Source: JBAPRR01 sp049281195 | Lineage (GTDB): Bacteria > Actinomycetota > Acidimicrobiia > Acidimicrobiales > CAVXTF01 | Assembly (NCBI GenBank): GCA_049281195.1 | Contig: JBAPRR010000368.1 | Coordinates: forward strand, 1 to 32,394 | Length of the DNA stretch: 32,394 nt | Reading direction: 5' to 3' | In this document: positions 1-6,427 of the stretch, one piece after another | How the letters are laid out: the number at the start of each line of letters is the position of its first letter | Position numbering within the stretch: position 1 is the stretch's first letter | Notes under the pieces: model-generated | What the model saw: only the letters and a program-made list of their open reading frames with translations | Database searches by the model: none | What the model was told of the DNA's origin: nothing | Translations under genes and position numbers: made by a program

Positions 1-535
1 CCGTCAATATGTCCTCTTCGAACAGCCACCCGAAAAATGCCTTGACGACCGACCAATGCGTCTTGATTGTCAGCGGCGCCAACCCTGCCTTTTCCATGGC
101 ATCGATCACAGCAGTGATGTCTCGTTGGGCAACCACATGCGGCAGCTGAGCACCGATGGCCGGTGACCACCACTTCGACCAGTAGGCCCGATCGCGGGCC
201 GCCGTGGAATCCGCGCCTCCGCGCTTGTTGTTGACCCGCACACGCGACCGCCGGGCCCTCTTCGCATCCTGCCACCGGGCGAACCACTCGTCACAGCGAA
301 TCCCGCCCACCGCCACACTTGCTGGGCGCCGCACGGCCTGCTGGGGGTCGTCGCCCGGCAGCAGGCGGGTCAGGCGCCAGCGGGCCTGGGCATCACCAGC
401 CAGCTCCTCGGTGGCATAGAAGCCATAGTCCACCTGACGACCACCCATTGTTACTCGGAGGCGCCACTGCCCACCGCGTAGCTGAGTAATCGTGCCAGTC
501 CCCCGGACACCCCGAGTCCTTTTCCTTTTAGCCAT
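1..535 (-). CDS. Tyrosine site-specific recombinase (phage-type integrase), N-terminal part
   Basis: Reading from ATG at 535 the frame stays open for 178 codons and leaves the window at base 1, so only the N-terminal part is seen. The basic start (MAKRKRTRG) is followed by an AP2-like arm-binding segment (about residues 12-50, with GTITQLRGGQWRLRV and a GFYATEELA stretch). A helical SAM-like core-binding domain follows (about 108-178, with LTIKTHWSVVKAFFGWLFEEDI). This layout is typical of integrases of actinobacterial integrative elements and phages. The catalytic R-H-R-Y domain would lie outside the window, so activity cannot be judged. The gene begins about 150 bases beyond the 3' end of a tRNA gene and reads away from it, the usual arrangement for an element inserted into a tRNA 3' end. 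The element should therefore extend to the left. Confidence 0.85.
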   Translation of the reverse strand, partial: MAKRKRTRGVRGTGTITQLRGGQWRLRVTMGGRQVDYGFYATEELAGDAQARWRLTRLLPGDDPQQAVRRPASVAVGGIRCDEWFARWQDAKRARRSRVRVNNKRGGADSTAARDRAYWSKWWSPAIGAQLPHVVAQRDITAVIDAMEKAGLAPLTIKTHWSVVKAFFGWLFEEDILT

Positions 536-682
536 GGTGAACCTCGCCCACCGGGCGGCCACAATCCGCTGAGTTGGCCACTGGAAAATTGCCCGTAAAG
601 ACACTTAAAGACACTCGACCCCGTTTTTCGGGGTGATGTCTTGGGGGGACTCCCACCGTCAGCCCGTTGACCTGGGCTTTCT
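536..682. other. Integrase-tRNA spacer; candidate attachment-site flank with tandem repeat and hairpin
   Basis: No gene is seen here. The spacer holds a perfect tandem 10-base repeat (TAAAGACACT at 596-605 and 606-615). The second copy runs into a long imperfect hairpin at 608-642: outer arms AAGACA/TGTCTT, inner arms ACCCCG/CGGGGT, loop TTTTT. Direct repeats beside an integrase gene are often integrase arm-type or excisionase sites, which is an inference here. The matching second attachment site would lie left of the window. Confidence 0.4.
661..678. terminator. Small hairpin just past the tRNA-Ala 3' end
   Basis: AGCCC and GGGCT pair around an 8-base loop, directly downstream of the minus-strand tRNA. 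There is no T-run on the tRNA strand, so it is at best a weak terminator or processing signal. On the plus strand a T-rich TTCTT follows. Confidence 0.3.
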
Positions 683-758
683 TGGTGGAGGTGATGGGAT
701 TCGAACCCACGGCCTCTACATTGCGAACGTAGCGCTCTACCGACTGAGCTACACCCCC
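683..758 (-). tRNA. tRNA-Ala (anticodon CGC)
   Basis: Read on the minus strand, all four arms form. The acceptor is GGGGGTG with CACCTCC, which includes the G3:U70 pair that marks alanine tRNAs. The D arm is GCTC/GAGC, and the anticodon arm has loop TTCGCAA with anticodon CGC (codon GCG). The T arm is GTGGG/CCCAT with loop TTCGAAT. The discriminator base is A and CCA is encoded. The gene is intact, so if an element has integrated here it has rebuilt the 3' end. Confidence 0.96.
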
Positions 759-795
759 TCCCCCGGCAAGGATACAGGCCGCCGGACTGGCGTAT

Positions 796-2223
796 TTAGG
801 ACTGGACACCCTGTTTCGACGCTGTCGGGGTGCTCGAGTGACCGCGGGCGTGGTCGCGGACCCTGGAGAGCTCGGTAACCGGCTCACCGCCGAACAATTC
901 CGGGTGAAGATAGCGACCCCGATCTTCGGCCGGCTTGTCGACCTCGACACGAACGCGGTTTGCGTTGGCCCACGCATCTTGGCGGATTCCTGTTACCTGC
1001 CACGACACTTTCTGGCCATCCTTGCCTCCCGCAATGGCGAAGGTTCCGCCGTTTACCTCTTCTGAGATGTGCAGTTCCGGGGCAGCTCCACCGATTGGGG
1101 TCAGCTGGTAGCGGTAGTCGCGGTTCAGGGCCTCGAACCATTCAGGAAGTTCGACTGTCGCGCGGCCGTTGCCATCGAGTGCGATGGTTCCGTTGTAGAC
1201 GTTCATCATGTCAGGCGACTCGACGAACGAGTGAAAAAGGTATTTGCCTGTGGGATCGAGGGGATGGTCGATCTTGAACGTCCCGCCCCCCTTGGAAAGC
1301 GTGCCGGTTACCTGGGCGCTTCCATCCACGTACAGCGAGACGCCGTTTTGGGCGGAAGCGACAACGCCGTTGCCGTTGTCGCCGGGGGCGACCCCACTGA
1401 CGCCGGCGCCATACTCAGCGGTGGCTACTCCGTATACGCCGATGCCGCCGATGGAGTTGCCGTAAACACCAGAGCCACTATCGGAGGTCCCGTAGACACC
1501 TGTGCCATCCCCGCCAGAGGCACCCCCGTAAACGCCATAAGCCTCTTTGCCGGTGGCATTGCCGTAGACGCCGTACGCGGATTCGCCAGGGGTGGTCCCG
1601 TAGACACCGCAGCCATTACCGGAGCTGCCGTAGACGCCGTGACTGCTTGTCTCACCTGAGTCGTCCACGCCTGAGACTCCGGTTCCAGCACCTGTGCTGT
1701 GAATGCCATACACACCGGTGGCGTTGGTGGAGATCCCGAGGACTCCTGTGCCGTTGGTCGAGTTTCCACCGACACCTGCACCTCCTCCGGCACCGGTGCT
1801 CGCGTCGACGCCCTGAAGGGCGAAGTGCCCACTCGTGTCACCGGTGATGGTGCCGTAGATGCCGGTGCCGTTGGCGGAGGATCCGTAGAGCCCGTAACCA
1901 CCTCCGCTACTGGTGTCGATACCTTCGACACCGCTATCGCCGTCAACCGACATGGAAACCGACGTGGTGGCCGTCGCTGTGTTCAATTTGCTGAGCTTCA
2001 CTTTCGGGGCTCCGGTGTCAGGGCTCTCGGCACCCGCCGGTTCGGCCGCCACCACGACGCTCGTGCCCACTCCCGCAGCTGCAACCCCGAGCAGCATCTT
2101 GCGTCTCCCCACCCGGCGAGTTGGCCGGTCAGCCGTTTCGTCATTGTCTTGGTGAGCTTGCGAGCCATTGAAGTGAGTGATGTCGTCGGGCACTGCGGCC
2201 GCCTTTCTCGTCCCCAAACCCAC
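796..2223 (-). CDS. Tat-exported glycine-rich GVYG-repeat protein
   Basis: The 475-residue product has a charged N-region followed by a twin-arginine motif and hydrophobic stretch (about residues 40-66, RRKMLLGVAAAGVG), then a likely cleavage near AGAES. Residues of roughly 95-300 are an irregular repeat built on G-x-G-V-Y-G units, consistent with a beta-solenoid or fibre. A non-repetitive C-terminal domain (about 305-435, starting KGGGTFKIDHPLDP) resembles domains that cap collagen-like or phage-tail-like surface proteins. The role is unknown; a surface or matrix protein is the best inference. GTG at 2223 is the longest start, but GTG at 2193 has a better ribosome site (AGAAAGG about nine bases before it). 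The gene lies on the chromosomal side of the tRNA and so is probably not part of the integrated element. Confidence 0.75.
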   Translation of the reverse strand: MGLGTRKAAAVPDDITHFNGSQAHQDNDETADRPTRRVGRRKMLLGVAAAGVGTSVVVAAEPAGAESPDTGAPKVKLSKLNTATATTSVSMSVDGDSGVEGIDTSSGGGYGLYGSSANGTGIYGTITGDTSGHFALQGVDASTGAGGGAGVGGNSTNGTGVLGISTNATGVYGIHSTGAGTGVSGVDDSGETSSHGVYGSSGNGCGVYGTTPGESAYGVYGNATGKEAYGVYGGASGGDGTGVYGTSDSGSGVYGNSIGGIGVYGVATAEYGAGVSGVAPGDNGNGVVASAQNGVSLYVDGSAQVTGTLSKGGGTFKIDHPLDPTGKYLFHSFVESPDMMNVYNGTIALDGNGRATVELPEWFEALNRDYRYQLTPIGGAAPELHISEEVNGGTFAIAGGKDGQKVSWQVTGIRQDAWANANRVRVEVDKPAEDRGRYLHPELFGGEPVTELSRVRDHARGHSSTPTASKQGVQS

Positions 2224-2239
2224 CGGGCAAGGTGAATAC

Positions 2240-2268
2240 CAACTAGATCAATACGATTGCATTGTCAA
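2240..2268 (-). promoter_or_regulatory. Candidate promoter of the GVYG-repeat gene
   Basis: On the minus strand a consensus -35 TTGACA (2268-2263) is followed 17 bases later by TAGTTG (2245-2240), a weak -10. The start codon is 17 to 47 bases downstream, depending on which GTG is used. Confidence 0.4.
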
Positions 2269-2271
2269 ATG

Positions 2272-2292
2272 TTTATGGGAACGGCCCATAAA
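2272..2292. promoter_or_regulatory. Perfect 8-5-8 palindrome upstream of the promoter
   Basis: TTTATGGG and CCCATAAA form perfect arms around AACGG. It lies just upstream of the TTGACA element and has no T-run, so an operator or activator site is more likely than a terminator. It sits in the 167-base gap (2224-2390) that otherwise shows no gene. Confidence 0.4.
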
Positions 2293-2390
2293 TCGTTGGT
2301 CATTCAAGAAGGAGAACCGCAAAAAAGAAGAGTCGCTTCGCAACCAGATCTGACGCCCCATAGCTGCCGGTGCGCTCAGGACGCCGATTC

Positions 2391-3047
2391 TCAGGAGCTC
2401 TCCCCGGTCGCGCGGACCTGGCGTTCGATGGCATTCTGCAGGTTGGTCTGAAGAACAGTCGTCGTCACGTCCGCCCTCGAGCGCTCGACGACGGCCCGAA
2501 GCACGTCAGCAGCCCTACGAAGTCCCCCCGTGATCGCATCAGGGTATTCCACCGTGACCAGCAGATCCAGAACCTCTTCCATGGTCTGGAGAAGCTCTTC
2601 TCCTCGTGCGACGTCACCCGCCCGAAGACGGTCGAGCAGATTCCGGCGCAACTCCGATGCGGCTTCTGACAACCCGTTGAGCCAAGCGGGCAATCCCACC
2701 TGCAATTCGTCGGCCTTCGGAAGTGGGCTGCCTGCGATCAGCGCTTTGGTGAGCCTCGCTTCGGCGTATTCCTTCTCTGCATCGTGAAGGAATCCCATTG
2801 CGGCCAACTGTGGAAATGGCCGCAGCGCCTGTTGTGCAGCGCGAATACCGGTTTCAGCTTCGTTCAGCCGCTGCGCGACGTCGTCAGTGCGGTTCGCATG
2901 AAGTGCGCGGATTGCAAGCCCGCATGCTCTGATGGTTTCCCTGCATCTTCCCAGCGCCTCTTCGCGAGCACGATGGGTATGCTCCAGTTGAGCTTGAACA
3001 CTGCTGCTTATAAAAGCGAGTTCCTCGTTGCGCGATGGTCCCACCAA
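2391..3047 (-). CDS. Translin family protein
   Basis: The 218-residue, almost wholly helical protein matches the translin fold pattern. Its N-terminal helix has an EHTHRAREEALGRCRETIR segment, the middle has HDAEKEYAEARLTKALIAG and LPAWLNGLSEAASELRR, and the C-terminus has EYPDAITGGLRRAADVLR. Length fits the family (about 200-230). Eukaryotic translin binds single-stranded nucleic acid and, with TRAX, forms an RNase; the role of bacterial homologues is not settled. The start is TTG at 3047 or GTG at 3044; neither has a strong ribosome site. It lies 34 bases after the GlpR-like gene on the same strand, suggesting co-transcription. No TRAX-like partner is visible in the window. Confidence 0.8.
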   Translation of the reverse strand: MVGPSRNEELAFISSSVQAQLEHTHRAREEALGRCRETIRACGLAIRALHANRTDDVAQRLNEAETGIRAAQQALRPFPQLAAMGFLHDAEKEYAEARLTKALIAGSPLPKADELQVGLPAWLNGLSEAASELRRNLLDRLRAGDVARGEELLQTMEEVLDLLVTVEYPDAITGGLRRAADVLRAVVERSRADVTTTVLQTNLQNAIERQVRATGESS

Positions 3048-3081
3048 AACCCGCGATCTGTTCTGTTCGAGTCTTAGGTTC

Positions 3082-3681
3082 TTATCGCGCGATCACGCGT
3101 CGGTCTGCGAACACCGGAGCCTTCTCGGGCGCAGGCATGTAACGCAGCTTCGACTGACGCTCGTGTGCGAGGGTTCGCAGTCTCACCAGCATCACCAGAT
3201 AAATCAGAAGAGCGAATCCGGCAATAGCCGTTGCCACCAGAACCATTCGCGCGGCGGGGATTATCGCGATGATCCCTGTGCTCGCGAGCGCCGTGATGAG
3301 AATGAGGAGAACATCCCTGCGACGGGCACAAGCTTCGGGACGGAAGAATGGATCCTGTCCGTTGCGTCGACCTGTGCCTCGCCCCGCGTATCCGCCCACG
3401 TAGCGCGGTTCGTCGTACTCGGCGCGATAGGAATCGGGTCGCGTGTGGGGAGATTTGACCGACGAAAATGGACGGGAGGATATATAACCCTCCTCGGGGC
3501 CGGAAGGCACCGACTGTGCTATTCCGTCTATCTGCTCGGAGTTGCGGCGCAGCACCTGCAGTTGCCGCTGAAAGGCTCCGATCGAGGAATCAGCCCTGAA
3601 CTCCGCGTGCTTGCGCACGAACGTGACTATGAGGAAGACACCCCAGATAGCCACGAGTAGTGCAAGCGCCACGATTGTCAA
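3082..3681 (-). CDS. GlpR/SepX-like actinobacterial membrane protein
   Basis: The product has one N-terminal membrane helix (about residues 2-22), then a DSSIGAFQRQLQVLRR segment. A polar low-complexity linker with several Arg/Gly/Pro follows, and an RRRDVL motif leads into two C-terminal helices (about 122-170) and a basic tail. This layout matches the actinobacterial proteins annotated as gephyrin-like molybdotransferase receptor GlpR (SepX in Streptomyces, involved in septation). The match is from memory of the family's shape and motifs, so moderate certainty. The track start is TTG at 3681, but GTG at 3672 fits better with GAGAGG about eleven bases upstream. No glp gene is next to it here. 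Confidence 0.6.
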   Translation of the reverse strand: MTIVALALLVAIWGVFLIVTFVRKHAEFRADSSIGAFQRQLQVLRRNSEQIDGIAQSVPSGPEEGYISSRPFSSVKSPHTRPDSYRAEYDEPRYVGGYAGRGTGRRNGQDPFFRPEACARRRDVLLILITALASTGIIAIIPAARMVLVATAIAGFALLIYLVMLVRLRTLAHERQSKLRYMPAPEKAPVFADRRVIAR

Positions 3682-3988
3682 GACCTCTCGACCTACTTTC
3701 GGATAGACGAAACCCTACAAAGGGGCCTCTGCGGATTGGTGGATGGGGTTGCCGAATGGCGACGAGCACCGCGCAAACCGCACCGCCGCCGGCACGGATC
3801 GCTTTCGGTTTCCGAAGTTGCCCAACGGGTCTACCGAACCTGGCAATCCTTGGCAAATGCAAAGCGTTGTCGCAGGTCAATAGGGGGCTTAGGTGCACTG
3901 TGCATGAGGGCGATGTGCGAACCACACCAGTGCGGTTTACGCGCGTTCACAGGTTCGTAATCCTTTTGCCAGATTTCTGGCGGCAAAT
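3682..3988. other. Intergenic stretch without a recognisable gene
   Basis: This 307-base stretch lies between two minus-strand genes. Short open frames here show no family features. It holds one compact hairpin (3968-3981, GCCAGA and TCTGGC) close to the 3' end of the ABC ATPase gene, without a T-run. The promoter of the GlpR-like gene probably lies here, but no clear -35/-10 pair was found. Confidence 0.5.
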
Positions 3989-4801
3989 TCAACCTACGGA
4001 GCGAGCGAACCAACGTTCGCCAACGCGCTCCACCTCCACCTCTACACCGAAGCACGACGACAGCGCATCGTCAGTGATCGCCTCGCCTATGGCTCCTGAG
4101 CTGATGATCTCGCCCGACTTCATCAGCGCGGCGTGGGTCATCGCCGGAGGGATCTCCTCGGTGTGATGCGTGATGAGCACGAACGGAGGTGTCGTCGGAT
4201 CCGTGGCCAGCTTGCTCAGCCGATCGACGAGACGCTCTCTGGCCGCCAGATCGAGTCCTGCGGCCGGCTCGTCCAACAGCAGCAGCTCAGGTTCGCTCAT
4301 GAGCGCCCTCGCCAGAAGAACCTGCTGGCGCTCGCCCTCAGACAACAGTCCGAACGCCCTTTCGTGATGATTCTTCAGTCCCGCGCTCTCAAGGAGTTGG
4401 GTTGCCAACTCCGCATCTTCTGTCGAGTACTCGTTCCACCACGTCTCGAGCGCGGCATAACGGCCTGAGATCACGGCTTCATATGCAGTCATCGTGGGCC
4501 TTAATTGTCTCAGCAATGACTGGCTCACGAACGCGACGCGCTTTCGAAGTTCGCGCGTGTCTGTGCGACCCGCCCTCTCACCGAGAACATCCACGGTTCC
4601 TTTGGTGGGGAGAAGACGCATCCCCATCACCGACAGGAGCGTGGTCTTTCCCGCACCGTTCGGTCCGAGCAACACCCAGCGATCGCCCCCTTTGACGGTG
4701 AAGTCGACGGGGCCGAGGATCACGACGCCCTTGCGCACCACGGAGACGGCCTCGAGACGAACGACTACGTCTGCATCGTCTTTCGGTTGAACTTCCGGCA
4801 C
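3989..4801 (-). CDS. Soluble ABC transporter ATP-binding protein (ModF/PhrA-like)
   Basis: The 270-residue protein has a single ABC domain: Walker A GPNGAGKT (46-53), Q-loop near FVSQ (91-94), signature LSEGE (153-157), Walker B LLLLDE (173-178), D-loop and switch His (LITHH, about 210-213). No membrane helices and no permease gene are nearby, so either it pairs with a permease elsewhere or it is a stand-alone ATPase. The closest shape is the ModF/YlmA-like group. Start GTG at 4801 was chosen because the longer frame to 5071 overlaps the upstream gene and adds 90 residues that look non-coding. It lies 13 bases after that gene, last in the cysH operon, but its link to sulfur metabolism is unproven. 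Confidence 0.85.
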   Translation of the reverse strand: MPEVQPKDDADVVVRLEAVSVVRKGVVILGPVDFTVKGGDRWVLLGPNGAGKTTLLSVMGMRLLPTKGTVDVLGERAGRTDTRELRKRVAFVSQSLLRQLRPTMTAYEAVISGRYAALETWWNEYSTEDAELATQLLESAGLKNHHERAFGLLSEGERQQVLLARALMSEPELLLLDEPAAGLDLAARERLVDRLSKLATDPTTPPFVLITHHTEEIPPAMTHAALMKSGEIISSGAIGEAITDDALSSCFGVEVEVERVGERWFARSVG

Positions 4802-4814
4802 AGAAGGAAACAGA

Positions 4815-5162
4815 TCAACCGGGTGGCAACCGGCGCGATATGCGCCCGGCCAGACCCTCGATGCACTGCTCCCAGCGTCGCTCGCCGATGATCCACAACC
4901 AGATTTCTCTTCCATACGACTCGACCATGTCGAAGAATGATTCACGGTCGACCCCGGAGGGCTCGAGCGAAGAACGCCACCGCTCCCACAGAACCATTCC
5001 GAGCGAGATGCCTTCCTCGACATCCTCGCGCGGGTCTCCCCCCGCCAGGATGGTTTGGCGCATCCACTCACGGAGCTCGACCGGTTCGATCGGCATCTCC
5101 AGGCGGATCTCGTCGGGCATTTGAATCGACAGATGCGAGACCGGCTCGCTCGCGATGGTCAT
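4815..5162 (-). CDS. Unknown 115-residue protein between frhB-like and ABC genes
   Basis: No family is recognised. The product is acidic, predicted mostly helical, and has six Trp residues, three of them in a conserved-looking IWLWIIGERRWEQ stretch near the C-terminus. There is no signal peptide and no Cys pair that would bind a metal cluster. Its ATG overlaps the stop codon of the FrhB-like gene (ATGA), so the two are probably translationally coupled. This makes a structural or accessory role in the same redox process plausible, but that is inference only. Confidence 0.7.
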   Translation of the reverse strand: MTIASEPVSHLSIQMPDEIRLEMPIEPVELREWMRQTILAGGDPREDVEEGISLGMVLWERWRSSLEPSGVDRESFFDMVESYGREIWLWIIGERRWEQCIEGLAGRISRRLPPG

Positions 5163-6427
5163 CTGTCGAGTACCACCGGAGCGCGATCAGTGTCGCTGTA
5201 GGCGTTCACATGCTCCTGGTAGTCGATGAACATCGGTGCATCGGGATCTAGCTTGCGTTGAAGGCTCTTGACCGCAATCCGCTTGTCGAGCTGATCGAGT
5301 TTCAAAAGAGCAGCTGGATTGTCGAGATCACGCAGATCCAACTTTCCGCGCGCGTTTGAAAGCGCCAGTCGTCCCGCCTCGGTGCGTATCAGAACGCTCG
5401 ACCAGCCGGCCATCGATCCGACACTTCCTACTGATATGTCAGCACCCCGACCGAGGAAGTCGGCGCACTCGTCACAACCTTTGAGCGCGGCTCCGTGAAA
5501 GTCCTTGATGGGCTCGTCGACTGCAACCTTGCCGTCGCGGTATTCAACGATCATCCGCCCGTGGATTACATCTACCTTGCTCACACGATCGAGATCGAGC
5601 CCGCGCTTGTCGCGCAGCTCTCTCAGCATCAGGGCCTCGTAGTCGAAGCTCTTGGTACACAACAGGGCGATCGTAAGAGTGATCGCTTCGACGCGGTGCG
5701 CTCCCGTACCACCCGGCCATTTGCGCGCCTGCATCGCCCTGATGCCCTGTATCTCGCACGGTGTCCCCACGACGGCGATGCGCGGTTTCGGCGGCAGTTT
5801 GTACTTGCTCAGATCGAGCTCGGCCAGAGCCATCGTCTGGTTGTAGAAGCTCCCCGCGGCCGCAGTTATCTCCGCCGCAGTGGTGGCGATAGTGGCCACA
5901 CCCTTCCACGGTTCGTCCTTGTCGGTGCTCGGCTTGGAGACGAGCGCCCCATCGATGTCGCCGCTTGCGAGGCCGGCGAGAAGGATCGCGGACACGACGC
6001 CGCCGTCCTGCGCGTCGTCGGGCCGCTTCCCCGCCCGCGCCGCGTACCGCTCGACGACTACCCCGAGCCCGTCACCCGGGGGCCCGCCTGTGATCTTCCA
6101 GTAGGGGTCGGCCGAATCGGACTTGACCACCAAAGGAGCATCTACGGCGTCGGCGTCAGGAGTAGAGGGCGGCCACAGTGCTTCGTAGCGGAGGCCACCC
6201 CGGGGGCAGAAGTCCCAGCACAGTGAGCATCCCGTGCACATCTTCACCAGCTCGGGGAGCCCATCTTCTGAGACCCCGATGGAGTTCGAAGGACACACCG
6301 CCACACAAGTGCCGCATTCGATGCAGCGCCCCGCGTCGATCACGCCCGCTTCGAGCTCCCAGAACCACGTTTTGCCGGGCGGCTCGGTGATGCCGTTCAT
6401 CTGCTCGCGCAGGTGGTAGCCCTTCAC
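5159..6427 (-). CDS. Coenzyme F420 hydrogenase/dehydrogenase beta-subunit family protein (FrhB-like)
   Basis: The 422-residue protein has two N-terminal [4Fe-4S] ferredoxin motifs (C35, C38, C41, C45 and C64, C67, C70, C74). The FrhB N- and C-terminal domains follow, with GVVSAILLAGL near residue 140, VVGTPCEIQGIRAM near 220, LLCTKSFDYEAL near 255, and GCDECADFLGRGADISVG near 315. Members bind FAD and move electrons between reduced F420 and iron-sulfur centres. Its GTG overlaps the stop of the sulfite/nitrite reductase (GTGA), and its own stop overlaps the next ATG. That context points to it feeding electrons to the siroheme reductase, in place of ferredoxin or NADPH. F420 use is inferred from the family and not shown by the sequence alone. 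Confidence 0.88.
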   Translation of the reverse strand: MKGYHLREQMNGITEPPGKTWFWELEAGVIDAGRCIECGTCVAVCPSNSIGVSEDGLPELVKMCTGCSLCWDFCPRGGLRYEALWPPSTPDADAVDAPLVVKSDSADPYWKITGGPPGDGLGVVVERYAARAGKRPDDAQDGGVVSAILLAGLASGDIDGALVSKPSTDKDEPWKGVATIATTAAEITAAAGSFYNQTMALAELDLSKYKLPPKPRIAVVGTPCEIQGIRAMQARKWPGGTGAHRVEAITLTIALLCTKSFDYEALMLRELRDKRGLDLDRVSKVDVIHGRMIVEYRDGKVAVDEPIKDFHGAALKGCDECADFLGRGADISVGSVGSMAGWSSVLIRTEAGRLALSNARGKLDLRDLDNPAALLKLDQLDKRIAVKSLQRKLDPDAPMFIDYQEHVNAYSDTDRAPVVLDR

